Source of the DNA: JARRLC01 sp050290865
GTDB taxonomy: Bacteria; Pseudomonadota; Alphaproteobacteria; Rhizobiales; Rhodomicrobiaceae
Assembly: GCA_050290865.1 (NCBI GenBank)
Contig: JBNKIW010000004.1
Coordinates: 124,001 to 188,000, forward strand
DNA: 64,000 bases
Reading direction: 5' to 3'
A model generated the notes under the pieces. It worked only from the letters and a program-made list of their open reading frames with translations. It was not told the DNA's origin and ran no database searches. Position numbers and translations under genes: made by a program. Position 1 is the stretch's first letter. Each line of letters begins with the position of its first letter. Positions 24,927-34,572 of the stretch are shown piece by piece.

Positions 24927-25322
24927 TCACTTCTCCGAGAACTGCTTGAGGTAGGCGATGACATTCTTGCGGTCTTTTTCTTTTTTCAGACCGACGAACG
25001 CCATCTTGTTCTTGGGAATGAATTTTCTTGGATCGGCGAGGTACTTGTCGATGTTCTCCTCGGTCCAGACGAGGCCTTTCTCGCCGGCTTCCTTCATCGC
25101 CTTCGAGTAGCCCTTGAAACCCTCGACCGTACCAGCCTTGCGGCCGATGAGATTATTCTGGATCGGGCCGACCAGGTTTTTCGCGGTGGGGCCGACCTGA
25201 TGGCAGATCTTGCACTTGACCCACACCTTCTTACCCTTCTTAGCGTCTCCCTCATCCGCGTGCGCCGCAAACGGCAGCGAAAGAACAAGGGCTACTGCCG
25301 CCGCAGATATCTTGATCTTCAT
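24927..25322 (-). CDS. Periplasmic class I cytochrome c (cytochrome c2-like)
   Basis: 131 residues: signal peptide 1-22 (MKIKISAAAVALVLSLPFAAHA), haem-binding CKICH, and the methionine-ligand region FIPKNKMAFVGLKKEKDRKNVIAYLKQ. The mature length of about 108 and high Lys content fit mitochondrial-type cytochromes c and c2, soluble carriers between the bc1 complex and an oxidase or photosynthetic reaction centre. GAAGGAGAAGCC precedes the ATG. Its neighbours are lldE and a LysR regulator. It could receive electrons from nearby dehydrogenases only indirectly. The 244 bases upstream (25323-25566) hold its promoter and no gene. Confidence 0.9.
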   Translation of the reverse strand: MKIKISAAAVALVLSLPFAAHADEGDAKKGKKVWVKCKICHQVGPTAKNLVGPIQNNLIGRKAGTVEGFKGYSKAMKEAGEKGLVWTEENIDKYLADPRKFIPKNKMAFVGLKKEKDRKNVIAYLKQFSEK

Positions 25323-25566
25323 GGCTTCTCCTTCTGTTTCCACAACCCGGCACGACCGTTCTCACCGGCGCCCGGTGCTCCGGACCTTCGCGCACACAGC
25401 GCCAGTAAACACATAATAGAAATATGTGGTGTTCGGCCAGGACTTTATCGAAGCGCGTCACGATGTGCCAGCGTCAATTTGCCTGCATCCTGCTCTGGCA
25501 CGCCCGCTAAGAAATGCTGAACCGACTTGCCGCGAGCACTCATCAGGGCTTCTTAGCTGAGCCGTC

Positions 25567-26538
25567 CTAAGGCGCTGCGCGCATTGCCGGAACTGCGCGG
25601 GCGGGAACGGGCGTGGGCATACGGATCGGATCGAGGCCCCGTTCCCAATAGGGTTCGGAGCCGTAGCGCTGGGCAAGGTAATCGACGAAAACCTTCAGCT
25701 TGGCGGGCACGTATTGGCGGCAGGGGTAGACGGCGTGAATGGCGGTATCCGACGCCAGGCGATAGTCCGGAAGGATGGCTTTGAGCCGGCCCGCCCGCAG
25801 GTCGTCGGCCACCGCCCAGGTCGCGGGCATGCCGATGCCGTACCCATTCAGGAGCGCCTCGTTGATGATGTCGCCGGAATTGGTGCGAAGATGGCTGGAG
25901 GTCTTCACCACCACGAGACCTTCAGGACCTTCAAGCCGCCAGACCGGACTATGGCCCGACGCGAGACAGTTGTGCCGCGCAAGATCGGCGGGCGTGCGCG
26001 GCGTGCCGATCCGGTCGAGATAATCCGGCGAGGCGCAGATCACGCGGCGGCAGGGGGCAAGCTTGCGGGCGACGAGGCTGGAATCGTTCAACTGTGCGAT
26101 ACGGATGGCCAGATCGATCCCTTCGCCGACGATATCGACGATTGCGTCGCTGGACTGAATTTCGACGGTGAGGTCAGGATACTGGCGCAGGAAGGCGGTC
26201 AGATGAGGCGCGATATGCAGCCGCGCGAAACTCGCCGGGGCCGTGACGCGCAGCGTGCCGCTGGCGCGTTCGTTCAGTTGCGAGACGAACGCCTCGGCCT
26301 CCTCGATATCGGTGAGGATGCCGACGACCCGTTCATGGAAACCCTGGCCCGTCTCGGTGAGCTTGAGCTGCCGCGTCGTGCGCTGGAAAAGGCGCGCGCC
26401 CAGCCGGTCCTCCATGTGACTGATGCGTTTACTGACGACGGCGGGGGAGAGCCCCATATCGCGTCCTGCAGCGGACATGCTACCGGCGGCGGCGACGCGG
26501 ACGAAAATCTCGAGATCCGTAATCGGAGTAGCTGGCAC
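25567..26538 (-). CDS. LysR-family transcriptional regulator
   Basis: 323 residues: winged helix-turn-helix (1-62, EIFVRVAAAGSMSAAGRDMGLSPAVVSKRISHMEDRLGARLFQRT) and an effector-binding domain (about 90-295). The start is GTG at 26538. It is divergent from glcD with 188 bases between starts, the classic position for a LysR regulator of that operon, so control of glcDEF by glycolate or a related acid is inferred. The last 25 residues (PVPARAVPAMRAAP) form an unusual Pro/Ala tail beyond the domain. Confidence 0.88.
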   Translation of the reverse strand: MPATPITDLEIFVRVAAAGSMSAAGRDMGLSPAVVSKRISHMEDRLGARLFQRTTRQLKLTETGQGFHERVVGILTDIEEAEAFVSQLNERASGTLRVTAPASFARLHIAPHLTAFLRQYPDLTVEIQSSDAIVDIVGEGIDLAIRIAQLNDSSLVARKLAPCRRVICASPDYLDRIGTPRTPADLARHNCLASGHSPVWRLEGPEGLVVVKTSSHLRTNSGDIINEALLNGYGIGMPATWAVADDLRAGRLKAILPDYRLASDTAIHAVYPCRQYVPAKLKVFVDYLAQRYGSEPYWERGLDPIRMPTPVPARAVPAMRAAP

Positions 26539-26726
26539 GCGAGAGCTTTCTCTATCTCAGCCGGAGGTGATTTGCGGTGTACGTTACAGTAGATAGTGTT
26601 AGATTACGCACCGCGGTGTCAATGGCGCATTCGTGCCATATGTCACACATTTTGCGTGAGAGATATGTCAGAATTTTAACCGATTTGACGATTTTTCACC
26701 ACAACAGCACAATTATGGAAGAAATC

Positions 26727-28175
26727 ATGTCCATCGCCCTTCCTGCCCCGAGAGCGGACACTCTTCGCAAGCGAAACGTCGTCGTCAATGCTTTGAAAAA
26801 GCTGGTTGATCCGAACGCCGTCATCGCCGAAGAAGCCGGCCGGCGGGTCTTCGAAACCGATGCTCTGACCGCACACAGGCGGCTGCCGCTGGCTGTCGTT
26901 CTGCCGTCGTCCACCGAAGAAGTGAGCCGGGTTCTGACATATTGCCACGGGGCCGGTATCCGCATCGTTGCACGCGGCGCGGGAACATCGCTGTCCGGTG
27001 GGGCTCTGCCGCTGGAGGATGCCATCGTCCTCTCCCTTTCGCGCATGAATCGCGTTCTGGAGATCAATTCTGACAGCCGGTATATCCGCGTTGAAACGGG
27101 GATAACGAATCTCGGCGTCTCCGACGCTGCCGCCCCGTCCGGGTTTCACTACGCTCCGGATCCGTCGAGCCAGCTCGCCTGCACGGTCGGCGGCAACATC
27201 GCCATGAACGCAGGCGGTGCGCATTGCCTCAAATACGGTGTGACAACGAACAACGTCCTCGGGCTTAAGATGGTCCTGATGAATGGCGATATCGTGGAGT
27301 TCGGAGGGCCTAATCTTGACGCCGCCGGTTATGATTTCCTGGCGCTCATAAACGGCTCCGAGGGACAGTTCGGCGTGGTCACCGAAGCGACGCTCAGAAT
27401 TCTCCGCCGGGCGGAGGGCGCGCGGCCCGTGATGATCGGCTTTGCCTCGCCCGAGGCCGCGGGAGCCTGCGTCGCGGCGATCATCGGGCGCGGCATCATA
27501 CCGGTGGCCATCGAGTTCATGGACAAGCCTGCCACCAAAGTGTGCGAGGAGTTCGCACATGCGGGCTATCCGCTGGATGCCGAGGCGCTCCTGATCATCG
27601 AAGTGGAAGGGTCGGAGGCGGAGATGGGCGCGCTTCTTGAGAGAATCGGCGAGATTGCGAGCGAATTCACCCCCACCGTGATTCGCGTCAGCGAGAGCGA
27701 GGAGGAATCGGCGCGCATCTGGAAAGGCCGAAAGGCGGCCTTCGGGGCCATCGGGCGGATTGCGGATTATCTGTGTATGGATGGCGTAATCCCGCTCGCC
27801 AGACTGCCCCAGGCGCTGCAGTCGATCTCGGCGATCTGCCGCCGCCACGGTCTCGGCGTCGCCAATATTTTCCACGCCGGGGACGGCAACCTGCACCCGC
27901 TCATTCTCTATGACGCCAACGACCCGAACGAGAAGGCGCGCGCGGAACTGTGCGGCGAGGAAATCCTCCGGCTTTGCGTCAAGCTCGGCGGCTGTCTGAC
28001 GGGCGAGCACGGCGTCGGCGTCGAGAAGCGCGAACTTATGAACGACCAGTACAACGAGGTGGACATCGCCCAGCAGATGCGCGTAAAGACCGTATTCGAT
28101 CCGGATTGGCTGCTCAATCCGGGCAAGGTCTTCCCGCTGAAAGCTCAGGAACCGTTTCTGGCCCGTGTACGCTAG
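26727..28175 (+). CDS. glcD: Glycolate oxidase FAD subunit GlcD
   Basis: 482 residues of the FAD-binding PCMH/VAO type. Features: IRIVARGAGTSLSGGALP (FAD pyrophosphate loop), YYAPDPSS-like HYAPDPSSQLACTVGGNIAMNAGG, CLKYGVTTNNVLGLKMV, and C-terminal NIFHAGDGNLHPLI and GCLTGEHGVGVEKRELM. It oxidises glycolate (or D-lactate) to the 2-oxo acid with GlcE and GlcF. The ATG at 26727 has GGAAG five bases before it; another ATG at 26715 is possible. First gene of glcDEF. Confidence 0.93.
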   Translation: MSIALPAPRADTLRKRNVVVNALKKLVDPNAVIAEEAGRRVFETDALTAHRRLPLAVVLPSSTEEVSRVLTYCHGAGIRIVARGAGTSLSGGALPLEDAIVLSLSRMNRVLEINSDSRYIRVETGITNLGVSDAAAPSGFHYAPDPSSQLACTVGGNIAMNAGGAHCLKYGVTTNNVLGLKMVLMNGDIVEFGGPNLDAAGYDFLALINGSEGQFGVVTEATLRILRRAEGARPVMIGFASPEAAGACVAAIIGRGIIPVAIEFMDKPATKVCEEFAHAGYPLDAEALLIIEVEGSEAEMGALLERIGEIASEFTPTVIRVSESEEESARIWKGRKAAFGAIGRIADYLCMDGVIPLARLPQALQSISAICRRHGLGVANIFHAGDGNLHPLILYDANDPNEKARAELCGEEILRLCVKLGGCLTGEHGVGVEKRELMNDQYNEVDIAQQMRVKTVFDPDWLLNPGKVFPLKAQEPFLARVR

Positions 28176-29394
28176 CGAAACCTATCTGCCGCGCAATGAG
28201 AACGACCTGGCCGGGCTGATTGCGCAGGCTGCGTCGCAAAGTCTGCCCTTGGAAGTGTGCGGGAGTCGTACCAAGCGCGCCATCGGCAGGCCGATGGAGG
28301 TCGGTGCGCGCATCTCGGCGCAGGAGATGACCGGGATCACGCTCTACGAACCGGCGGAACTGGTGATCTCGGCCCGCGCGGGAACGCCGCTTGACGAGAT
28401 CGAAGCGCAGCTTGCCGCCAATGGCCAGGAACTCGCTTTCGAGCCCTGCCGCCTCGACCGCCTGCTGGGCGATGCCGATGGCGCGCCCGCGACGCTCGGC
28501 GGCATCATCGCCACCAACGCCTCCGGTCCGCGGCGGATCTTGCGCGGTGCAGCGCGCGACCATGTCATCGGCATGCGCTGTGTCAACGGGCTGGGCGAGG
28601 CCGTCAAGTCCGGCGGCCGGGTGATGAAGAATGTCACCGGCTACGATCTGGCGCGGGGGCTGGCCGGCTCGTGGGGCACGCTGGCCGTGATGACCGAAAT
28701 CACGCTCAAGGTGCTCCCGCGCGCCGAGGAATCACGGACGCTGCTGTTCACAGGGCTGTCCGACGAGGCGGCCGTCGCGGCGCTCTCGGCGGCGACAGGC
28801 AGCCCTTTCGAGGTGTCCGGCACGGTGCACCTGCAGCAATCTTTCGCCGAGCGCCTCAGCAACCCAGATATTTCGAGCCTCCAGCAATCCGTCACGGCGC
28901 TGCGGCTAGAGAATTTCTCTCCTTCCGTGGAGTACCGCACAGGCCGGCTTCACAAGACGCTCAGTCCCTTCGGCACTCTCTACGAGCTTGAAGACGACCG
29001 CTCGCGCGCGTTTTGGGAGGATATCCGCAATCTCACCTTCGCCACGGGCAGCGACCTGCCCTTGTGGCGGATAAGCGCGGCTCCGCACCAGGCGGCAAGG
29101 CTCATGCGCGCGCTGACCACGCAGATCGAATGCAACGCGGCCTATGACTGGTCTGGCGGGCTGATCTGGGCGGAAGTCGGGCCCGCGACGGATGCCAGCG
29201 CAACCGTTCTGCGCCGCATCATCGCCGAGTTCCACGCCGACGCGACGCTGATCCGCGCCAGTGAAGCCACAAGGGCGTCCGTCGATGTCTTCCACCCGCT
29301 GCCGGAAATCAATATGACGCTTATCCGGCGGCTCAAGGAGGCGTTCGATCCGCACCAAATACTGAATCCCGGCCGGATGTATCCAGGCGTATAG
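28165..29394 (+). CDS. glcE: Glycolate oxidase FAD-binding subunit GlcE
   Basis: 409 residues, a second PCMH-type FAD subunit. Family features: LEVCGSRTKRAIGRP, LVISARAGTPLDEIEAQLA, GATLGG-type ATLGGIIATNASGPRRILRGAARDHVIGMRCVNGLGEAVKSGGRVMKNVTGYDL and AGSWGTLAVMTEITLKVLP. The start is GTG at 28165, overlapping the glcD stop by 11 bases in another frame, so the two are coupled. The C-terminal DPHQILNPGRMYPG is characteristic. Confidence 0.92.
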   Translation: MYASETYLPRNENDLAGLIAQAASQSLPLEVCGSRTKRAIGRPMEVGARISAQEMTGITLYEPAELVISARAGTPLDEIEAQLAANGQELAFEPCRLDRLLGDADGAPATLGGIIATNASGPRRILRGAARDHVIGMRCVNGLGEAVKSGGRVMKNVTGYDLARGLAGSWGTLAVMTEITLKVLPRAEESRTLLFTGLSDEAAVAALSAATGSPFEVSGTVHLQQSFAERLSNPDISSLQQSVTALRLENFSPSVEYRTGRLHKTLSPFGTLYELEDDRSRAFWEDIRNLTFATGSDLPLWRISAAPHQAARLMRALTTQIECNAAYDWSGGLIWAEVGPATDASATVLRRIIAEFHADATLIRASEATRASVDVFHPLPEINMTLIRRLKEAFDPHQILNPGRMYPGV

Positions 29395-29425
29395 AAGGGG
29401 CGCGCCGGAGAGGAGGCCGACAGCC

Positions 29426-30817
29426 ATGGAAACGCATTTCTCGCCGCAGCAACTCGCCGATCCGATGCTGGCTGAAGCGGAAGCCATTCTCCGGCGCTGC
29501 GTGCATTGCGGCCTGTGCACGGCGACCTGTTCCACCTATGTCATACTCGGCGACGAGCGCGACAGCCCGCGCGGGCGCATCTATCTCATCAAGGACATGC
29601 TGGAAAACGGGCGCAGGCCCACCGCCGAGGTGCGCCAGCATCTCGACCGCTGCCTGTCCTGCCTGTCCTGTATGACGACCTGCCCGAGCGGCGTGGACTA
29701 CATGCATTTCGTGGATCACGCCCGCGCCTATGTTGAAAGAACCGGACGCCGTCCGCTGAAGGAACGCTTCGTGCGGCGCCTGCTGCGCCGGGTCGTGCCC
29801 TATCCGCAGCGTTTCCATTTCGCACTGCGGCTGGCGTTGCTGGGCAAGCCGTTCGCCGCCCTCCTGCGAGCATTCCGGCTGAAAGAGCTGGCGGCAATGC
29901 TTCGCCTGGCACCGCGCAGGCTTCCCAAGGCGGCGAAGAACCAGGGTGGCGATACCGCCGCCCGTGTCGCGCTCCCCCTTGCCAGGAACGGGTTGGCTCA
30001 GGGCCGCGTAATCCTGCATGCGGGCTGTGCTCAGGCGGTCCTGCGGCCCCAGATCAACGAGGCGGCGATCCGGCTTCTATCGTCGAAAGGCATTGAGGTC
30101 GTGGTCCCCGAGGGGCAGGGCTGCTGCGGCGCGCTCACGCATCATATGGGCCAGACGGAGGAGGCGCTGGCCTTCGCCCGTCACAATATCGAGGTGTGGG
30201 AACGGGTCATCGCTGCGGGGCCGGTCGCGGCCATCCTCATCACGGCCTCGGGTTGCGGCACGACGGTGAAGGATTACGCTCACATGCTGGCCCACGATCC
30301 GGATTTCGCCGCACGTGCGCAGCGCATCAGCGGGCTGGCCATGGATATCAGCGAGTATCTCGCCAATACCATCGACCTGGGCGGTCCGGAGGGCTGGTCG
30401 GATATCCGCGTCGCCTATCATTCCGCCTGTTCGATGCAGCACGGCCAGGGGATCAACGACGAGCCGCGGCGCCTGTTGCGCGAGGCTGGCTTCACCGTTG
30501 TCGAAATCCCCGAGGGGCATATCTGTTGCGGATCGGCGGGAACCTACAACATCCTGCAGCCGAAAATCGCCCGCGAATTGCGGGAGCGCAAGCTGGCCAA
30601 TATCCGCTCGATGAAAGCGGACTGCGTGGCGACGGGAAATATCGGCTGTCTCACTCACCTCGCCGCCGGTCCGGATGCTCCGCCCATCGTCCACACCGTC
30701 GAACTGCTGAACTGGATGCATGGCGGCGCCTGCCCGGCCGAGATCGCGCATCTGGCCGGCCGCGTCAGGCTGCTTCACAACTCGTTCGCGGCGCCGGCCC
30801 TGGTCGCGACACGATAG
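29426..30817 (+). CDS. glcF: Glycolate oxidase iron-sulfur subunit GlcF
   Basis: 463 residues. Two ferredoxin-type motifs at the N-terminus (RCVHCGLCTATCSTY and RCLSCLSCMTTCPSGVDY) and two CCG domains (EGQGCCGALTHHMG, GHICCGSAGTYN with SACSMQHGQG). It moves electrons from the GlcDE flavins to the quinone pool at the inner membrane. It completes glcDEF, 31 bases after glcE. It converges on dapE with 15 bases between stops. Confidence 0.93.
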   Translation: METHFSPQQLADPMLAEAEAILRRCVHCGLCTATCSTYVILGDERDSPRGRIYLIKDMLENGRRPTAEVRQHLDRCLSCLSCMTTCPSGVDYMHFVDHARAYVERTGRRPLKERFVRRLLRRVVPYPQRFHFALRLALLGKPFAALLRAFRLKELAAMLRLAPRRLPKAAKNQGGDTAARVALPLARNGLAQGRVILHAGCAQAVLRPQINEAAIRLLSSKGIEVVVPEGQGCCGALTHHMGQTEEALAFARHNIEVWERVIAAGPVAAILITASGCGTTVKDYAHMLAHDPDFAARAQRISGLAMDISEYLANTIDLGGPEGWSDIRVAYHSACSMQHGQGINDEPRRLLREAGFTVVEIPEGHICCGSAGTYNILQPKIARELRERKLANIRSMKADCVATGNIGCLTHLAAGPDAPPIVHTVELLNWMHGGACPAEIAHLAGRVRLLHNSFAAPALVATR

Positions 30818-30832
30818 GGGGAGCCGCCGCTG

Positions 30833-32002
30833 TCATCCACGGGCGAAATACCGGCGCATGAAACCGTGATAGATCGCGGTCAACTCGTGGAGATGCGCCA
30901 GCGGCACATGCTCGTCCACCTTGTGGATGGTCTTGTTGACGAGACCGAATTCCACCACCGGACACAGCAGGTTGATGAAGCGCGCGTCGGACGTTCCGCC
31001 GCTGGTGGACAGGTTCGGCGTCAGCCCGGTGACGTCGTCGGCCGCCTGCACCAGCGTTTCCACCCAGGCGCCGGGCGGGGTAAGGAAGGCTTCGGACGAG
31101 GGGTCCAGCATCAACTCGTGATGCAGGCTCGTACTTTGCAGCGCGGCATCGGTGAGCGCCGCGATGCGGGTGCCGAGCGAGGCGCTCGTGTGCCGGTCAT
31201 TGAAGCGGATGTTGAAGAGCGCCGTGGCTTTCTGGGGGATGAGGTTCGTCGTCGGATTGCCGGTGTCGATGCTGGTCACTTCCAGATTGGAGGGCGCGAA
31301 ATTCTCGGTGCCGTCGTCGAGCGGCTCGTCGAGACAGCGTTTGAGCACGGCGACGAGGCCGGTGAGCGGGTTGCTGGCCAGATGCGGGTAGGCGACGTGC
31401 CCCTGTTCGCCGATGACCGTCAGCCGCCCGTTGAGGCTCCCGCGCCGTCCGATCTTGATCGTTTCGCCGAGCATCGAGGGGCTGGTCGGCTCGCCGAGGA
31501 TGCAGTGATCGGGCCGCTCGCTGGCCCCGCGCATCCATTCGACGACCTTGGCCGTACCATTCACTCCGGGGCCTTCCTCGTCGGCGGTAATGAGGAAGCT
31601 GAGGGCGCCGGGCAGAGCGCCGCCACAATCGGAAAGGTGGTTGAGCGCCGCGGCCAGCATGGCGGCGATGCCGCCCTTCATATCCACGGCGCCGCGGCCG
31701 TAGAGGACGCCATGCTCGATTTCCGCGGCAAACGGCGGATGGGTCCAGGATGCCTCGTCGCCCGGCGGCACGACGTCGATATGCCCGGCAAAGCAGAGAT
31801 GTGGTGACCCCTCCCCGATCCGGGCATAGAGATTGTCCACCTCGGGCATGCCCTCGGACCGGAACGGCAGGCGATGACAGGCAAAGCCCGCCTGTGCCAG
31901 CACGTTTTGGAGGTAGTCGAGCGCACCGCCCTGATCCGGCGTCACGCTGGGACAACGAATCAAAGCCTGGGCATGCGCCACGGGATCGGAGGGGCCTGCC
32001 AT
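30833..32002 (-). CDS. dapE: Succinyl-diaminopimelate desuccinylase
   Basis: 389 residues of the M20 metallopeptidase fold. Di-zinc ligands are in CFAGHIDVVPPGD, YGRGAVDMKGGIAAML, ITADEEGPG and FGLVNKTIHKVDEHV. It makes L,L-diaminopimelate for lysine and peptidoglycan. AGGTGA lies directly before the ATG at 32002. The upstream membrane-protein gene ends 8 bases earlier, so the two form an operon, an arrangement also seen in other Hyphomicrobiales. Confidence 0.93.
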   Translation of the reverse strand: MAGPSDPVAHAQALIRCPSVTPDQGGALDYLQNVLAQAGFACHRLPFRSEGMPEVDNLYARIGEGSPHLCFAGHIDVVPPGDEASWTHPPFAAEIEHGVLYGRGAVDMKGGIAAMLAAALNHLSDCGGALPGALSFLITADEEGPGVNGTAKVVEWMRGASERPDHCILGEPTSPSMLGETIKIGRRGSLNGRLTVIGEQGHVAYPHLASNPLTGLVAVLKRCLDEPLDDGTENFAPSNLEVTSIDTGNPTTNLIPQKATALFNIRFNDRHTSASLGTRIAALTDAALQSTSLHHELMLDPSSEAFLTPPGAWVETLVQAADDVTGLTPNLSTSGGTSDARFINLLCPVVEFGLVNKTIHKVDEHVPLAHLHELTAIYHGFMRRYFARG

Positions 32003-32010
32003 TCACCTGC

Positions 32011-32727
32011 TCATTCTGATTGCTGCGTAAGCACGATTTTCTGCCAGATCTTGCGGCTGAGGTTGGTCGTCAGCTCTTCGACATCGTTGACCGCGCTGAT
32101 AACCGTCGCGTCGGGGTAGTACTGGGCATAAAGCGCCGCCAGCTTGCCCGTCAATGAAAGCATTTCCGTGCAGTAGTCCAGATAGCGCAGCAGCTGCTCG
32201 GGCGTCAGATCGCGCACCGGGGAGGAGGACGTTCGCTCCGTCCCGCACATAGCCGCAGGATCTTTCGTAAGCTGGTGCATGTCAATAACGTGGCTTAACG
32301 CACGCAGACGGTAAAGGCCGTCGAGCGCGCGGCGGCGCTTGTACCGGTACTCAAGCTGCAGGAAAAACACGATGATGATCCCGCAGATCAGCATGATGTT
32401 CAGCGTTGCTTCCAGCGCTTGCGTGAGTTCGGTAAGCCCGATGTCGCCGCCGAAGAATACGTGGTATGCGCTGATCAGCTTGGCGAAGCCGAACATGCCC
32501 CCCACGAGGATGACGGCGGAAAAGACTCGCAAGCCCCAGTGCCTGCGGCGCAGGGCTTCGGCTTCGCGGGCCGTAACGCGGGACAGATCAAGGAGATGGG
32601 AGACGGTGGCGGTCAGCCCGCGGGCCGGAAAGCGTTCGGCAACGCGGTTCCGCAACATCTCGACCGTTCTGATGATTTCGCGCTCGTCAAGCGTGTGCAA
32701 AGGCCTCGTGCCTCCTTCTCCTCCCAT
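32011..32727 (-). CDS. Membrane protein of unknown function upstream of dapE
   Basis: 238 residues from the ATG at 32727. It has two membrane segments (about 68-90, FSAVILVGGMFGFAKLISAYHVFF, and 108-130, LNIMLICGIIIVFFLQLEY) between a helical N-terminus and a helical cytoplasmic C-terminal half (LTPEQLLRYLDYCTEMLSLTGKLAALYAQYYPD). A TTG at 32700, nine codons in, has a better AAGGAGG ribosome site and may be the true start. No family is recognised. The close spacing to dapE suggests cotranscription but not a shared function. Confidence 0.65.
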   Translation of the reverse strand: MGGEGGTRPLHTLDEREIIRTVEMLRNRVAERFPARGLTATVSHLLDLSRVTAREAEALRRRHWGLRVFSAVILVGGMFGFAKLISAYHVFFGGDIGLTELTQALEATLNIMLICGIIIVFFLQLEYRYKRRRALDGLYRLRALSHVIDMHQLTKDPAAMCGTERTSSSPVRDLTPEQLLRYLDYCTEMLSLTGKLAALYAQYYPDATVISAVNDVEELTTNLSRKIWQKIVLTQQSE

Positions 32728-32904
32728 GGACTTTTCTGGCACGCCTCAGCCAAGAAGTCCCGACCCATTTTCCGCAAGTGCTTTCAGGATTTCTCACGAA
32801 TCAGGCACGCTCACAAATTATTGAATGTAATATGGTTTTTTTCCGCAAGCCGAGGTCGCATGAGCCGGTGCGGCAAGCGAGGTGCGAACTTGGCTCGGGC
32901 TGCA

Positions 32905-34215
32905 CTAGACAAGATCCAGCGCGTCGAGGAACTGCGCGTTGATGCGGCGGCAGTCGAACTGACTTTCCGCGAGCTCGCGGCTTGCCCGCGCCATCGAAGG
33001 AATCAGGTCTGGCCGCAGGAGAAGCCGCGCCATCGCCAGGGCCAGCGCGGTCGGATCGCCCGGCGGTACCAGCATGCCGTTGCTGCCCTCGCGCACGGCG
33101 GCGCGGCATCCCCGCGAGGTGGAGGTGATGACCGGGCGTCCCATGGCGATCGCCTCGACCAGCGATTTGGGGATCGTATCGCCCCGCGCCGGCAGCACGA
33201 CGGCGTGTGCCCGCGCCATGTAGGGGCGCGGGTCGGGCTGCGGGCCGAGATATTGCACCACGTCCCGATAGCGCTTCAGCTCCGCGAGCGGGAAGCCGTG
33301 AGGACCGCGCACCTCCGGGCCGAGCACCAGGCATTTGTAATGTCCCGATTTCGCCCGCAGCGCGCGCGCCGCCTCGCAATAATCCTGAATACCCAGGCGG
33401 GTGTCGAGCGGGGCGGCAAAGAGGAAAATCACGCCGCGATCGAGCGGAGCCAGTGGCGTCTGAGGAAACATCCGCAGATCGACGCCGCTGCCGTTGATCG
33501 GAAACTGGCGCAGCCGCGAGGAGAGCACCTTGTGACGCTGCAGGAGTTTGTGATTCTCCTCGTTGAGGAAGACGGCTGTGTCGCAGAGCCGGAACGCGAG
33601 GCGCAACAGCGACTTCTGAAAACGGCGGCTGGCGATGGAAGCCTTTTCCGGCGCCTCAACGAAGCCACGGCCCAGTTCACCGATGACCGCCACGATACGC
33701 GGCACACCCGCGAGCCGCGCCGAGAGCCCCGCAAGCGCCGCCGCTTTCGCCGAATAACCCACGACCGCGGACGGTTTCAGATCTTTGAAAGCGCTGAGCA
33801 GGCGCATCACGGTTCGCTGATCGGCGATGGGCGACAAGCCCTGGCGGAAGGCGGGCAGATCGCCGAGCCGCACTTGCATCCGCTGCAAAAACGCCTCGGC
33901 ATTACGGTCGAATGCAGGCGAGAAGCAGTAGACGCTGTGTCCCCGGCTCGAAATCTGCTGGATCATGGAGCCTGCGGTGACCGCGAGCGATGCGCCGCTG
34001 GGCGCGACGATAGCGACACACCGGGCTTCGGACTGTACCGGCAGAACCGCGTCTGCGGCCCGCTGCCCGGCAGGCCCGGGACGGTCAGCCGCCCACATTT
34101 CGTCCGCCCCCCCTGAGATCGTCCGGTGCCCTGTCCCCATAGCCCCCCCCTGGTCCGGCGGCAGCGGCGCCCCTCCGGGCAACATGCCCGGTTCGCCATC
34201 TGTCGCCGAATGCAT
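32905..34215 (-). CDS. Glycosyltransferase family 4 protein
   Basis: 436 residues of the GT-B fold. N-terminal half: CVAIVAPSGASLAVTAGSMIQQISSRGHSVYCFSP and VVGYSAKAAALAGLSARLAGVPRIVAVIGELG. C-terminal donor-binding half: VLGPEVRG, YLGPQPDPRPYMARAHAVVLPARGDTIPKSLVEAIAMGRPVITSTSRGCRAAVREGSNGMLVPPGD, with the E-x7-E motif of GT4. It likely adds a sugar to a surface polysaccharide or lipid carrier. Residues 1-60 are poorly conserved, and their DNA holds runs of eight and seven G (plus-strand C) bases. The ATG at 34215 follows GGGTGGGA; a later start is possible. Confidence 0.8.
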   Translation of the reverse strand: MHSATDGEPGMLPGGAPLPPDQGGAMGTGHRTISGGADEMWAADRPGPAGQRAADAVLPVQSEARCVAIVAPSGASLAVTAGSMIQQISSRGHSVYCFSPAFDRNAEAFLQRMQVRLGDLPAFRQGLSPIADQRTVMRLLSAFKDLKPSAVVGYSAKAAALAGLSARLAGVPRIVAVIGELGRGFVEAPEKASIASRRFQKSLLRLAFRLCDTAVFLNEENHKLLQRHKVLSSRLRQFPINGSGVDLRMFPQTPLAPLDRGVIFLFAAPLDTRLGIQDYCEAARALRAKSGHYKCLVLGPEVRGPHGFPLAELKRYRDVVQYLGPQPDPRPYMARAHAVVLPARGDTIPKSLVEAIAMGRPVITSTSRGCRAAVREGSNGMLVPPGDPTALALAMARLLLRPDLIPSMARASRELAESQFDCRRINAQFLDALDLV

Positions 34216-34534
34216 ATATCCCACCCTATAATGAGCCCGCCCGCCCTCTTGTGTCCAGGAACACAGAAGGTGGCTCGCCCTGCCCTCGACGAACATAGGT
34301 GAATTCAGACCGGAAAAGGAAGCGAATCCGGCAATGCCGCCTGACCGGCATGGCATGTGCAGAACCTGACGCGCGGTTCAGAAATGCGCTTGATAAGTTG
34401 TGTTATTGATGATACGCAACCACACGTTGCGCTTATTGCGTGACGAAGTTGCCTGCTGATACGCGGGCTAGCGGGGTAACTATCACTGGAGGGGTGCTGG
34501 AGACGGCATCCCTCCACGTGGTTTTGTGCATGGA

Positions 34535-34572
34535 CAAAAAAATGCCCCGGCGCGGGGTTGGCCGGGGCATTT
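34535..34572 (-). terminator. Strong Rho-independent terminator (minus strand)
   Basis: A perfect 12-bp stem (arms 34540-34551 and 34561-34572, core TGCCCCGGC/GCCGGGGCA) with a 9-base loop is followed on the minus strand by a run of T (A at 34536-34542 on plus). It ends minus-strand transcripts about 285 bases beyond the lldG stop, or of a small RNA encoded in that gap. Confidence 0.75.
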
